From positions 80,402 to 144,401 of the forward strand of contig DCID01000016.1 of NCBI GenBank assembly GCA_002315745.1: a DNA stretch of 64,000 nucleotides, read 5' to 3'. This document shows, in pieces, positions 35,961 through 46,246 of this stretch. Every line of letters starts with the position of its first letter. Positions within the stretch are counted from its first letter, which is position 1. Origin of the DNA: Bacteroidales bacterium UBA1735. Its GTDB lineage: Bacteria; Bacteroidota; Bacteroidia; Bacteroidales; Paludibacteraceae. A program made the translations under genes and the position numbers. A model generated the notes under the pieces. It did no database searches and was not told the origin of the DNA. It saw only the letters and a program-made list of their open reading frames with translations.

Positions 35961-37205
35961 ATGGTTTACAGGCGAGAGATTATTATTGGCATCATGATGA
36001 TAGTGGGGTTAGCGGCTTGTTCTAAGATACCTGCCTTTCACGAAGAAGCGTCGGTGCGCTATGAGTATGGTTTACCTATTGACTCGTTCCGTATTGATAC
36101 CGGTTGGGTCAAGAATGGCGATAACTTAGGTGCCATCTTCAACCGCCTAGGCGCCAGTAAGCAGCAGATCGGTCAGATAACGACGCTGAGTCGCAACGAT
36201 TTTGATGTACGTTCCATCCGCCCGGGTAAAGAGTATTTGGCTTTCTATCAAACAGACACCGCCGGAGTAGAGCACCTGTGCTATTGGGTATATAAAAACT
36301 CCATCCGCGAGACGACTGTCCTGCACCTAACTAACCCTATCCATGTCGAGCAACATGTCAAACCCGTGACTTATTACTCCCGCTCGGCGTGTGTATGTAT
36401 CGAATCGAGTCTATGGAATGCGATGGTAGATAATCATCTGCCCATTGACCTCTCGTTAGATTTAAGCGATATCTATGCATGGACCATCGACTTCTTCGGA
36501 CTGCAAAAAGGCGACTCTATCCGTGTTTATTATGACGAGGTTTTTGTTGATTCCACGCGTATCGGTATAGGTAAGATCTATGCCGCCAATTTCTACCATG
36601 CCCGCAAGTGGCAGGAGGCTTATTGGTTCGATTCGTCCGACACGACCTACACGGCTCATCCCACGACCAATCAACCTATCAAAGGATACTTCGATGCCGA
36701 TGGTAATAGTCTCCGCAAGGCTTTTCTCAAAGCCCCGCTCAACTATAAGCGTGTATCGTCTAAGTTCACCTATGCCCGCAAGCACCCTATCTATAAGACG
36801 GTTCGTCCGCATACAGGTGTCGATTATGCAGCACCTATGGGTACGCCCGTGGTCAGCATTGGTGATGGTGTAGTGACCTTCAAAGCCTATAAAGGTGGTG
36901 GAGGGCACACGATTAAGATCAAGCATAACTCTAACTACCAAACCGCCTATCTGCATCTCTCTAAGTATGCCAAAGGTTTAGCCGTCGGTAAGCATGTGAG
37001 TCAAGGTGAGGTGATCGGTTATGTCGGTTCATCGGGTAGTAGCACGGGGCCACATCTCGATTTTAGGGTATGGAAAAACGGGCTTCCTATTGATCCATTA
37101 AAAATGGTTAGTCCACCCGTTCATCCTATTCCTGATGCCTACCGCGATGATTTCAATCGCGTGAAAGCACAGATGCGTCCGTATCTTACTTGCTCCCCAA
37201 AATAA
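35961..37205 (+). CDS. M23-family peptidoglycan endopeptidase lipoprotein
   Basis: Lipoprotein signal with lipobox V-G-L-A-A-C (residues 15-20). The middle part resembles the OapA-like/LysM-type N-terminal domain of envelope M23 proteins. The catalytic LytM domain has R-P-H-T-G-V-D-Y, then A-Y-L-H-L-S and G-P-H-L-D-F-R, giving the zinc ligands His, Asp, His. 414 aa. It probably cuts peptide cross-bridges in the cell wall. The 3' end overlaps the next minus-strand gene by 20 bp. Confidence 0.93.
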   Translation: MVYRREIIIGIMMIVGLAACSKIPAFHEEASVRYEYGLPIDSFRIDTGWVKNGDNLGAIFNRLGASKQQIGQITTLSRNDFDVRSIRPGKEYLAFYQTDTAGVEHLCYWVYKNSIRETTVLHLTNPIHVEQHVKPVTYYSRSACVCIESSLWNAMVDNHLPIDLSLDLSDIYAWTIDFFGLQKGDSIRVYYDEVFVDSTRIGIGKIYAANFYHARKWQEAYWFDSSDTTYTAHPTTNQPIKGYFDADGNSLRKAFLKAPLNYKRVSSKFTYARKHPIYKTVRPHTGVDYAAPMGTPVVSIGDGVVTFKAYKGGGGHTIKIKHNSNYQTAYLHLSKYAKGLAVGKHVSQGEVIGYVGSSGSSTGPHLDFRVWKNGLPIDPLKMVSPPVHPIPDAYRDDFNRVKAQMRPYLTCSPK

Positions 37206-38595
37206 GGAGTATCTCTCCTAATCCTTTCGAAGACAGATTACTCTCGATGCCGTAGTTCGCATTGAGCATATTCTTGAGGTCACGTGCCCAACGTAAGGGG
37301 TCTAAGTCACGACCTTTCTTATTGACCAATGGGATGCGTACCTGTTCCACCGTCATACGTGTAGCAGCCGGATTGACATCGGGAGATCCGTACTTACCGT
37401 TGACCGTATTCTCTGCCAGCCAGTCTTCAACGATCTCACGCAGTTCCATGCCGTCGTATTCGCTCATGAGTGTCTCATCAAAATCTTTCCATGTCAGGAT
37501 ACGCAACTTAATAGGACGTCCTTTCTCCACCAAGGTATTGAAATAGGTCACTAAGGTATTGCAGAAAGGATCGAACTGACCTTGTATAGCGGATTCAATG
37601 AGTCCGGATACATTGAAGGTCGAGCTATAATTCACATGACTCGTCGAAGGGGTAACACCGCCGATCACAAAATCGGTATAGGCATCGATGGCACTCATCG
37701 TGAAGGTGAGCGTCTTGAGGCTACCGCCTCGCATCTCATTCTCGTTCCAATCGATTTCGATCCATATATCAGCCTTTGCCACCCGACGTAACTGGTCAAT
37801 GGGGGACTCGGTGATCGATTCGCCATACTCGATGCTCTTCAATACTTGTTCTTCGCGAGCATCGTTTTTAAGCGAAGCGAGTGCCGAAGATAGGTTCTTC
37901 ACCTCAAAACCACGTTTGACTAAGCGAGAATTGATGGCAGCCATGGCTTGCACTAAGTCGCTATTCTCCATGATGGCACGATCATAATCGGGGAACGATT
38001 CTTCTTGACCATTCACCATCTCTTTTTTCACACATTGGCGGTTGAAGCAATAAACGTTGCTTGGCACAACCATGATGGTCGGCATCTTACCTACGACCAC
38101 ATTGGCGGGTTCGATGATGCCATCTGCCTCTAAGCGTTTGCGTAACTGGTCGATCATCACCACGACGGTCACGCCGATCTTATACTGTTTTCCCACCTTC
38201 ACAATCTGGTCAGGGATACCGTTATTGATCTCGGTCACATAGCGCTGATACGCGCCACCATCTGCAAAGAAAGTAGCGAAATACGCTGCTTGGTTCTGCT
38301 CCACAGCGGGATCATTGATCAACGGATCACGGCCGATGATCTGACTACCATCATTGGAGGATGCATACCCCTTAAAGAGGATACCATGCACCGCATTCTT
38401 AGCGGCTTGACCAATAGCCAAATCGGCTTTTTTGGAATAAGACCACACCCGTACAATAGCCGAACCTTCGGCGGCTTGACCTACGGCAGGTTGGATCTCA
38501 TAATTCCAGTTAGCGACTGCGTCAGGCTGACATTTTGCCCAACCAAAACTCATCGATAGTAGCGCACTGGCTACCAAACACATTAGTTTTTTCAT
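37186..38595 (-). CDS. Secreted protein of unknown function (possibly DUF6175-like)
   Basis: 469 aa with a signal peptide (MKKLMCLVASALLSMSFGWA). The mature part contains S-K-K-A-D-L-A-I-G-Q-A-A-K-N-A-V, M-P-T-I-M-V-V-P-S-N-V-Y-C-F and a C-terminal segment R-W-A-R-D-L-K-N-M-L-N-A-N-Y-G. The P-x-I-M-V-V-P-S segment resembles, from memory, the DUF6175 family of Bacteroidota, but this is a weak match. Last gene of the 12-gene directon, 24 nt after the preceding gene, which is also secreted and unknown. Confidence 0.7.
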   Translation of the reverse strand: MKKLMCLVASALLSMSFGWAKCQPDAVANWNYEIQPAVGQAAEGSAIVRVWSYSKKADLAIGQAAKNAVHGILFKGYASSNDGSQIIGRDPLINDPAVEQNQAAYFATFFADGGAYQRYVTEINNGIPDQIVKVGKQYKIGVTVVVMIDQLRKRLEADGIIEPANVVVGKMPTIMVVPSNVYCFNRQCVKKEMVNGQEESFPDYDRAIMENSDLVQAMAAINSRLVKRGFEVKNLSSALASLKNDAREEQVLKSIEYGESITESPIDQLRRVAKADIWIEIDWNENEMRGGSLKTLTFTMSAIDAYTDFVIGGVTPSTSHVNYSSTFNVSGLIESAIQGQFDPFCNTLVTYFNTLVEKGRPIKLRILTWKDFDETLMSEYDGMELREIVEDWLAENTVNGKYGSPDVNPAATRMTVEQVRIPLVNKKGRDLDPLRWARDLKNMLNANYGIESNLSSKGLGEILLILGSK

Positions 38596-38619
38596 AATGA
38601 CACCTTATTATATATATAT

Positions 38620-39927
38620 TTATATTTCTCGAATGATCATTCCCTTCGTAATCTGTTTCGTGGTACTGCCCACTAACTTGAACAGCGTCCCTTCTACCGC
38701 CACATCCACATCGTTCTCCATCATGGCATTGAAGCGATTATCCCATATTTGGTTCTTGACAGGTCGTATCAGCGCCACCCGGCTATACACCACACGTCCT
38801 TTCTCTAACTTAGCCTCCAAGACCTCAAAAGTGGAGTTATCGCGTATTCCCTCTTTCTGTCCAACCAATGCTCGGTATCCGATCTGTTTGCCCTTACTAT
38901 CACATTCCACGGTAGTGATAGGCGTATTGATGCGGAAGTCTGCAAACTGATGTTGCAGTTCGGCAATGTTATTATCGAGCGAACGGCATGTGATGAGTTC
39001 CAATAACTCTGTACGGTCATATTTGCCTTTCGTTTGTGTCTTCTCGTACACGGCAGATGCTTCGCCTAAGTAATGTACTTTGAATAGCGTACTATCTCGG
39101 AGGAAAGCCTTGACTTTTTCGGGATTAGTGGTTTGGGTGTAATAGGTGGAATAGAAATAGTTCGATATATCTTCATTCCACTCCAACTGGTAGAGGTAAC
39201 TGTGGGTAAAGACCTTAAATCCCATGAAACTGTCAGCTATATTACCGGCTACCTCTGCCACCCTATTGCCTAAGTTTCCACCTACGAGGGCATCAAAGAC
39301 TGCTCCCAACACATTGAGTGTAGTCTTAGCCGCCTCGGCGCGTTGTTCTGCGGTGATATAGGTCATATCACTCACCAGCACAAACGAATGGCGGAGCATA
39401 TCCTCACTAATATTACGTATCGCCGACACACCCTCTGCGGTATAGCGAAGTTTATCGACATCACTGACCGTAGCGTTATAGTCGCTTCGTTCCTCTAACA
39501 GGGCGGTGGAGAACGTGATGTTCTGCAAACTATCTCCTTGCATATTGAACCATTTAGCCACCATTCGTTTCCCTATCTCCGCTTCGTTTAGTAGGCGTTC
39601 TATAGCTCTGGCATTCGCTTCCTTCTCGGAGGCAGATAGCACCAAACTACTGCCATAGGATTGGCGATGCAATCCATCTCCCGCATGCCCGGACACGCCC
39701 TTCACTTTGGCGTTATCAATCACCCGCAGTCCCACGGGATGACTATCATATTTCTCCAAGTCTGGTAACTTATCGAATATCTTGAACACATCGTATCCAA
39801 ACTCGTCCTCGGGATGGTAGATCATCATGTTGGTCACCGCATTACGATAGTACGGCGTCACGGTGCGATTTTGCGCCATGACACTGAGCGAAACACATAA
39901 TATGATACACACGCCTATCTTTCTCAT
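38620..39927 (-). CDS. Secreted protein of unknown function
   Basis: 435 aa from ATG 39927, chosen because it starts the signal peptide MRKIGVCIILCVSLSVMA with mature Gln and overlaps the upstream stop as ATGA. The protein is rich in helices (A-E-Q-R-A-E-A-A-K-T-T-L-N-V-L-G) and has a beta-rich C-terminal part with R-A-L-V-G-Q-K-E-G-I and a final K-G-M-I-I-R-E-I. No family was recognised. It is translationally coupled to the collagen-like gene, suggesting a shared surface structure. Confidence 0.75.
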   Translation of the reverse strand: MRKIGVCIILCVSLSVMAQNRTVTPYYRNAVTNMMIYHPEDEFGYDVFKIFDKLPDLEKYDSHPVGLRVIDNAKVKGVSGHAGDGLHRQSYGSSLVLSASEKEANARAIERLLNEAEIGKRMVAKWFNMQGDSLQNITFSTALLEERSDYNATVSDVDKLRYTAEGVSAIRNISEDMLRHSFVLVSDMTYITAEQRAEAAKTTLNVLGAVFDALVGGNLGNRVAEVAGNIADSFMGFKVFTHSYLYQLEWNEDISNYFYSTYYTQTTNPEKVKAFLRDSTLFKVHYLGEASAVYEKTQTKGKYDRTELLELITCRSLDNNIAELQHQFADFRINTPITTVECDSKGKQIGYRALVGQKEGIRDNSTFEVLEAKLEKGRVVYSRVALIRPVKNQIWDNRFNAMMENDVDVAVEGTLFKLVGSTTKQITKGMIIREI

Positions 39928-41135
39928 AGTTCTACCACCTCTTCGTATAATGATTTGGCATCCACCTCTATAAACAAGAAGTCGCCTCGTTTGCCATTGG
40001 CACCATCGCGACCATTGGCACCATCGGGTGCACATCCGTATGCACCACTACCGCGGCCATGCATACCTCCTCGGCCGCCTTTTCCTCCTTTACCGCCCTG
40101 TCCACCTTCCACCATCGGGGTGATTAAAGATACACCATCTATGGCGGTCAGTTGGTGACCTAAACAGAAGAGGAAGGAACTACCATTCGTACCCGGTTCA
40201 CCCGGTTCGCCCGGATAACCAGGCGTACCACGCGTACCTGCACGATAATGGCGTTTGCCATCGGAGTCCGTCCAACTATATTCGTTGAGACCATTGGATC
40301 CATTCAGGCCCTTACGGCCATCGGCACCATCCTCACCATCTCCCGCCAAAGTAAGAGGCAGAGACACGACCTCAAAGATTTTCGTCTTGAGATTGAGCAG
40401 CAGCGCTAATGTCGTATCCTGCGTGCGAGTCAATCGTTCGAGACAGTAGGCAGCATCATCCTGGGTGAACGAGATCTCATTGCGCCACTCCAGATGCAGA
40501 TCGAACACATACTTAACGCCCGAGGAGCGATGGGTGCACGTCAACTTATACTCCCACGGATAGAGCCCTCGTGCGATATCCAAAACGGGCGCTATCACCT
40601 CGATATGATTACCACTGATACGGAAGACGCTGCTATCCGCCGATAGCACAAAATCCGCCATGTTACAGGGGTTATTCTTCTTATTATATATAAGGAGTGA
40701 ATGATCATCCCCTAACAAGGCATACGACAGACGATCTTTTTTGATATTAAACTTCGCTTGTTTGGTTCCGGGCAGTTCATGTCCATGCGACGTATTGCGC
40801 AGTATGAGTTGGGGGATCAGGATACGATAACTGCCTTCTTTAGGCATTTGTATGGTCCATTCTTCTCCTTTGCGAACGATGAACCGTTGTTCATTGACCA
40901 TCACCTCATCGCTCACAACCTTCATCATCCCGTCTGAGCGCACGAACTTACGCTGTTTCTCCAGATTGAGTAATGCCAATCGTTTAGCCCATGCGGGTGG
41001 TAGTGGTGCATCTTCCGTGACAGCCTCGGGCACAGGGCGCATCACATCCGTGATGGCTTGACCATCACAGACGATAGGCAGTGTCCAGCATACGGCGAAC
41101 AGAACCATCCAACGAACGAAACGGTGTATTAGCAT
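39924..41135 (-). CDS. Secreted collagen-like / polyglycine-repeat protein
   Basis: 403 aa with an N-terminal signal peptide (about residues 1-25). A beta-rich middle (30-260) has no recognised domain. Three Gly-repeat blocks follow: G-x-y triplets at 267-283, 300-318 (with G-Y-P-G-E-P-G-E-P) and 372-385, plus a G-G-x run at 344-360. These suggest short collagen-type or polyglycine-II helices separated by inserts. It starts 7 nt inside the AraC gene and overlaps the next gene as ATGA. No T9SS tail or lipobox is visible. Function unknown; a surface or adhesive role is inferred. Confidence 0.82.
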   Translation of the reverse strand: MLIHRFVRWMVLFAVCWTLPIVCDGQAITDVMRPVPEAVTEDAPLPPAWAKRLALLNLEKQRKFVRSDGMMKVVSDEVMVNEQRFIVRKGEEWTIQMPKEGSYRILIPQLILRNTSHGHELPGTKQAKFNIKKDRLSYALLGDDHSLLIYNKKNNPCNMADFVLSADSSVFRISGNHIEVIAPVLDIARGLYPWEYKLTCTHRSSGVKYVFDLHLEWRNEISFTQDDAAYCLERLTRTQDTTLALLLNLKTKIFEVVSLPLTLAGDGEDGADGRKGLNGSNGLNEYSWTDSDGKRHYRAGTRGTPGYPGEPGEPGTNGSSFLFCLGHQLTAIDGVSLITPMVEGGQGGKGGKGGRGGMHGRGSGAYGCAPDGANGRDGANGKRGDFLFIEVDAKSLYEEVVEL

Positions 41136-41971
41136 GAGGAGGCGCGGTAAACTTTAGGGGTTACTCCTATATGGGTCTTAAAGAATCGATTAAAGAAAGC
41201 CACATTATCAAATCCTAAGGACAAAGCAATCTCCTTGATCTGCAACGAGGTAAGTTTCAACTGTGCCTTAGCATCCGTCAAGATAGCATCATTAATGATA
41301 TCCGCCGCTGTTCGTTCACTCGCCGAACGAATAGTCGAACATAGGTGCGGCAAAGTGATACGCATCGCTTCGGCATATTGGGACACATGATGCCACTCCT
41401 GATAATGTTTCAGTACCAGTTGGCAATAATCCTGATAGATCTCTGTACGCCGATCTTGCGGCCGCATCACATAATCGTCCGCGGACTTCGCATAGGCGGC
41501 ATAGGCCGTTTGTAGCAAATTAAAGACATGTACCATCTTCTCCGACGTGAGCATTGAGGGCTCCACGTTACTGGCTTTGACTAAGGCATTGTACATATCC
41601 ACGAGCACTTCTCCACGTTCCGCACCCACACTCACAATAGGAGTGCGCAACTGCAATGCAGTAAGCGACATACGGTTACCAAACGTGTTCTTCTCCAAGA
41701 ACGAGGAGGAGAACAGGATATAATACACCAAGGCATCCTCCGAGAACTCGTGAATAAGCAGGAAACTGCCGGGTTCGAGCAGTAGCACGTCATGTTTAGT
41801 AAACGAATATTCGGTGATGTTAATCGTTGCACGCGCCGAACCACGCACCATGTAGGCATACACACCGCATTGTATTTTGCACGGGAAACGACCATATTCG
41901 TTCATCACTTTACCACTGGCATCGCCAATGAGGTAATCTACGGGGCAATCTAATAAAGGTATATTCTCCAT
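41129..41971 (-). CDS. AraC-family transcriptional regulator
   Basis: 280 aa. The N-terminal cupin-like sensor (Y-M-V-R-G-S-A-R-A-T-I-N, V-L-L-L-E-P-G-S-F) is followed by a C-terminal double helix-turn-helix: I-K-E-I-A-L-S-L-G-F-D-N-V-A-F-F-N-R-F-F-K-T-H-I-G-V-T-P. It overlaps the collagen-like gene by 7 nt, so it probably controls, and is co-transcribed with, that secreted-protein set. Confidence 0.94.
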   Translation of the reverse strand: MENIPLLDCPVDYLIGDASGKVMNEYGRFPCKIQCGVYAYMVRGSARATINITEYSFTKHDVLLLEPGSFLLIHEFSEDALVYYILFSSSFLEKNTFGNRMSLTALQLRTPIVSVGAERGEVLVDMYNALVKASNVEPSMLTSEKMVHVFNLLQTAYAAYAKSADDYVMRPQDRRTEIYQDYCQLVLKHYQEWHHVSQYAEAMRITLPHLCSTIRSASERTAADIINDAILTDAKAQLKLTSLQIKEIALSLGFDNVAFFNRFFKTHIGVTPKVYRASSC

Positions 41972-41991
41972 TCCAATTGAAAATTTGAAAA

Positions 41992-42444
41992 TTATAACAG
42001 GTGGCGCTCCATTTCGCGGCGCAAGTCATTCTCGCGGATAGACTGGCGTTTGTCGTAGTCATGTTTACCCTGACACAGGCCTATCTCCATCTTGGCGAGT
42101 CCTTTCTCGTTGATAAAGAGCCGCAGCGGGATAATCGTTTTACCCGTCTCTCTGGTTTGCCGCGCTAACTTACGCAACTCTTTGCGGGTGAGCAGCAGTT
42201 TGCGATCGCGCTTGGCTTCGTGGTTAGCATACGAGCCGAACTGATAGGGTGCGATATGCATCTGTTTCACCCACAACTCGTTACCTTGGAAGATACAGTA
42301 CGTATCCACCAACGACGCTTTGGCATCCCGTATCGACTTGATCTCTGTGCCATACAACTGAATACCAGCCGTATAGCGATCTAAGATCGTGTAGTCAAAC
42401 GTTGCACGCTTGTTCTTTATATTGACATCGGATTTTATGTGCAT
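41992..42444 (-). CDS. smpB: SsrA-binding protein SmpB
   Basis: Partner of tmRNA in rescue of stalled ribosomes. N-K-R-A-T-F-D-Y at the start, G-T-E-I-K-S-I-R, and the tail [12 protein letters not shown] are diagnostic. 150 aa, normal length. One nucleotide after the M13 peptidase stop. Confidence 0.97.
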   Translation of the reverse strand: MHIKSDVNIKNKRATFDYTILDRYTAGIQLYGTEIKSIRDAKASLVDTYCIFQGNELWVKQMHIAPYQFGSYANHEAKRDRKLLLTRKELRKLARQTRETGKTIIPLRLFINEKGLAKMEIGLCQGKHDYDKRQSIRENDLRREMERHLL

Positions 42445-42445
42445 C

Positions 42446-44458
42446 TTACCAGATATGTACTCGTTTGTCGGGTGCCAGATACATCGGGCTCTCCTCCGTC
42501 ACACCCCATGCCTCGTACCACGCACCTATATGCGGCAGGGCGCCATTGACACGCCAGCGACCTAAGGAGTGTGGGTCAGACTTGGTGCGTTGCAGTATCT
42601 CTTCGGGACGGATATTGCCCGCCCATACATTGGCATAGGCGAGGAAGAAACGCTGCTCGGGCGTTAACCCATCCACCATCACCAGACGCTTACTTTCTGC
42701 TTTGCTCTTCTCGTTGTTTTGGAAGGCTTGGAAGGATATTTGTAATCCACCATGATCGGCGATGTTCTCACCCAAGGTGAAGGCACCATTGGCATGTACG
42801 CCAGGGGCAACTTCGATACCATTGAAGTACTCCTCCATCACTTTGGTGCGTGCATCAAAGGCGGCTTTGTCTTCTGCTGTCCACCAGTTATTGAGGTTAC
42901 CATCCTTATCGAATTGACAACCTTGATCATCGAAGCCGTGGGTCATCTCGTGACCAATGACCACACCGATCGCCCCGTAGTTGAAGGCATCGTCGGCACT
43001 CATATCGAAGAACGGATATTGCAGGATGCCTGCCGGGAAGCATATCTCGTTGGTCGAAGGATTATAATACGCATTCACGGTCTGCGGGGTCATGTACCAC
43101 TTATCTTTATCCACCGGCTGGTCGAGGAAACTAAGCGAATAAGCCTGCTCGAACTTGACCGCCCGTTGGATGTTCTCGTAATACGACAAAGTCGGATCTA
43201 TATCTAAGTCCGTATAGTCGCGCCACTTATCGGGATAACCGATCTTAATGGTGAAGACCGCCAGTTTCTCCAACGCTTTGGCTTTGGTAGCATCCGACAT
43301 CCAATCGAGTGCCGCAATACGCTCGCCCAAGGATGCCTGCAAGTTCTTCACCAATGCCAACATACGTTGCTTGTTCTCCTCTGGGAAATATTTTTTCACA
43401 TACATCTGTCCTACGGCTTCGCCCAGCACGCCATTGACCACATGCACCGCACGTTTCCAACGGGGTGAAGGCTCTTCCCTACCCGACAGCACACGCCCGT
43501 AGAAGTCGAAGTTCGCCATATACAGTTCGTCCGACAGATAGTCCGCAGCGCCATCCATCACTTGCCACATCAGCAGCACCTTGATATCTTCGAGAGGTTC
43601 GTCAGCCAACATCTTCCCAACCTCTTGCAGGTGCGCAATCTGACCTACGGACAAGGAGTCCGTCGATATCTGCATGGCATCCATATACACTTTCCAGTCA
43701 ATCTGAGGCACTAACTGCTGCAAGTGAGCAACAGACATCTTATTGTAGTTACGTACCGGGTCACGCAGTTCCACATTGCTCAACGCGGCTTTGGCAAGAC
43801 GTGTCTCCAGACGCAGAATAACCTTTGCCGATTCGGCACCATCGATATAGCCGAAGATCTCGAACACGCGCTCGATATGCTTCACATACGCCTCACGGAT
43901 AGACTTCGTATGTTCATCGTTCTCCAAGTAGTACTCGCGCTCGCCTAAGGCATAACCTGCCTGATACTCATTGAGGATGTTCATCGACGAGTTCGCCGCA
44001 TCCGCATCCACATACAGGGCAAAGAGTCCAAACTCCATCGCACCCCCTAAGAGTGCCGACAACTCGCTACGATCACGCACCGCTTGAATCTTCTCCAGCG
44101 TGGGGAACACCGGCTGCACACCTATCTCGTTACGGCGAGTGCTATCCATGGACAGGTTATAGAGGTCGCCTATTTTCTGCGCCACCGAACCACGCTCATG
44201 CTTTGTCTCTGCCAACGACGTGATCAGTCCATTCACTTGCTCCAGGTTATTGAGTCCCAGTTTATCGAACGAACCAAAGCGGCTATACTCCGCTGGGAGA
44301 GGGTTATTCTTCATCCATCCGCCACAAGCATACTGGTAGAAATCGTTTTGTGCCACCGCCGTGGTATCTAAGTTATCGAGCACAATGCCCGTCGTTTGTG
44401 TTTTGTTACAAGCTGTCATCATCGCTACTAAAGCCACTAAATAAATAAAATGTTTCAT
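42446..44458 (-). CDS. M13-family (PepO/neprilysin-like) lipoprotein metallopeptidase
   Basis: Lipobox M-M-T-A-C at the N-terminus, envelope-anchored. The zinc motif H-E-M-T-H is at 503-507 in [14 protein letters not shown], with the third ligand in [19 protein letters not shown] is the M13 substrate segment. 670 aa, full length. It cleaves oligopeptides in the periplasm. A second envelope peptidase besides the M3, M16, M23 and M28 types in this window. Confidence 0.95.
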   Translation of the reverse strand: MKHFIYLVALVAMMTACNKTQTTGIVLDNLDTTAVAQNDFYQYACGGWMKNNPLPAEYSRFGSFDKLGLNNLEQVNGLITSLAETKHERGSVAQKIGDLYNLSMDSTRRNEIGVQPVFPTLEKIQAVRDRSELSALLGGAMEFGLFALYVDADAANSSMNILNEYQAGYALGEREYYLENDEHTKSIREAYVKHIERVFEIFGYIDGAESAKVILRLETRLAKAALSNVELRDPVRNYNKMSVAHLQQLVPQIDWKVYMDAMQISTDSLSVGQIAHLQEVGKMLADEPLEDIKVLLMWQVMDGAADYLSDELYMANFDFYGRVLSGREEPSPRWKRAVHVVNGVLGEAVGQMYVKKYFPEENKQRMLALVKNLQASLGERIAALDWMSDATKAKALEKLAVFTIKIGYPDKWRDYTDLDIDPTLSYYENIQRAVKFEQAYSLSFLDQPVDKDKWYMTPQTVNAYYNPSTNEICFPAGILQYPFFDMSADDAFNYGAIGVVIGHEMTHGFDDQGCQFDKDGNLNNWWTAEDKAAFDARTKVMEEYFNGIEVAPGVHANGAFTLGENIADHGGLQISFQAFQNNEKSKAESKRLVMVDGLTPEQRFFLAYANVWAGNIRPEEILQRTKSDPHSLGRWRVNGALPHIGAWYEAWGVTEESPMYLAPDKRVHIW

Positions 44459-44482
44459 TATCGTATAAAAAAATAAAATATT

Positions 44483-46246
44483 CTAGAATCTCCAACGCAC
44501 TCCGACTAAACCATTGATTCCTTGGGAGTCGTATCCGTACAGAACCATGTTATGTCGGTTGATAATATTATTCAACTGCAAATAGAGTGCCAAATGGATC
44601 TTTGGCCACTCATATTGTGCGCCTAAGTTGAGGTCAATGAACATAGGCAGTTCTTGTTCCACGACCGCCGTCGCATTCATAGCCACTAACGCCTTGCGTT
44701 TACCTTCCAACGTATTGTGCGAGTACAGCGACCAATGTTCGTCGATACGTGCATCTATATTCAGATGCGCATCCCAACTCGGCCGATCATACACATCTTT
44801 CGCATCAAACTCCAATGCCAATCCTTCCACCGTCGTTTTGGCGGTGATGTTCTTATGGTTCCAGAAATAGTAGTTACCGCCTAAGTGAATATTGACAATA
44901 TCGCGGTAGTGATACGAGAACTGCACCCCCGCCTTGAAGCGCTCGTAATCGGAGTAGAAATAGGTAAATGTACCAGGATTAATCGAGTAATCTTTTTCGG
45001 GTACATAATATTCCTGTAAGAACGCCAAGTACGAACTTTGGTTCATTTGGTAGGCATAACCACCATAGAACTCAATGAGCAAGTTCTTATGCGCACGGAA
45101 CCGGAAACCCAGTTCGGCATCGATAGGCGTATAACCGCTCACGTGCTTGGAATAGACACAAGGGATGATCTCCAAATAGCGGTTGGCGTCCATATAACTC
45201 TGCAACGAACCATAGCCAAACTTACCATCTGCCTGACCATAGAGGATGACCCATTCGGGGGCTAACTGTGCCTCAAAGCGCACGTTGGGTGACGGCGCAA
45301 AACTAACACCTTCCACAGACGATAACTGCGTACCCTTACCGATGTTCAGATCCAAGTGCACGCCCGCATGGATAAAGAAGCGCTTGCCTATATACTCATA
45401 GAAAGGTTCCATACGGATATTGTAGCGGTTATTCACATAGCGCTTATCCAAGGTCGCCGTATCCACTCTGTACAAGTTCAACTGCGTGTAGAGGTTCAGT
45501 CCCACATGCTGCGCCTCGGCTACGAGGAAGTTCATGTTCGCACGGATGCGCGTTTGGTTCTCCGCCGCATAACCGGGCAGGTCTAAGAGTTGATATCCCA
45601 ACTCCACCTTATACTGATGATCCTCTGTTTTAGCCGACTGAACACCCACAATGGCGCGAGCACGCCACTGGGTCTGCTTATCTTCGGATGCCAAATCTTT
45701 ATAGCGATCTTTCGTATAGCCTTGTCCATCGTAGTAACGTCCATAGTGCGTGTAGAATAAGTTCTCGCCCTTCACGTCCAAATAGACATCCAACTTGTCA
45801 TAACTATGCTTGAACAGGAAGCCTAAATTACTCTGTGTCATCGTACGGAAACCCCATGCGCCATCGTGATGCGCATACAGATCCAAGGCATTCTTCTTCG
45901 TATCCCTGACCTCATAGTTGAAGTTCAATCGCGTATTGATATGCCCCACTCCACCTTCCAGCAATCCGTTCAGAGGATTAGGTTGGGTAAACCGTTGCGG
46001 TTGCGAAAGCAGCGGATTGAGATTAGCCGTAGGGGCTACATCACCCGACGTATAGTCTGAGTAATGCACTTGCGCCGAAGGTATATCCGTTTTGACAGCA
46101 TCGGGACGCACATTCACCTTACCCGTCGGTTGCACGATGGGCTGATACTCACGCTCTACCGTCACACTGCGATTTAACACCGTGTCTTGCTCCGCAAACG
46201 CCATAACCGGCACGAATAATGTCCATATAATCAATCTCTTCGTCAT
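44483..46246 (-). CDS. Outer-membrane beta-barrel protein
   Basis: 587 aa with a signal peptide (MTKRLIIWTLFVPVMAFA). Many amphipathic strands and the C-terminal L-N-N-I-I-N-R-H-N through V-G-V-R-W-R-F match TonB-receptor-type barrels, but no clear plug domain is present. It overlaps the upstream TPR gene by 4 nt; this pairing suggests the two work together in the envelope. Ligand unknown. Confidence 0.8.
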   Translation of the reverse strand: MTKRLIIWTLFVPVMAFAEQDTVLNRSVTVEREYQPIVQPTGKVNVRPDAVKTDIPSAQVHYSDYTSGDVAPTANLNPLLSQPQRFTQPNPLNGLLEGGVGHINTRLNFNYEVRDTKKNALDLYAHHDGAWGFRTMTQSNLGFLFKHSYDKLDVYLDVKGENLFYTHYGRYYDGQGYTKDRYKDLASEDKQTQWRARAIVGVQSAKTEDHQYKVELGYQLLDLPGYAAENQTRIRANMNFLVAEAQHVGLNLYTQLNLYRVDTATLDKRYVNNRYNIRMEPFYEYIGKRFFIHAGVHLDLNIGKGTQLSSVEGVSFAPSPNVRFEAQLAPEWVILYGQADGKFGYGSLQSYMDANRYLEIIPCVYSKHVSGYTPIDAELGFRFRAHKNLLIEFYGGYAYQMNQSSYLAFLQEYYVPEKDYSINPGTFTYFYSDYERFKAGVQFSYHYRDIVNIHLGGNYYFWNHKNITAKTTVEGLALEFDAKDVYDRPSWDAHLNIDARIDEHWSLYSHNTLEGKRKALVAMNATAVVEQELPMFIDLNLGAQYEWPKIHLALYLQLNNIINRHNMVLYGYDSQGINGLVGVRWRF

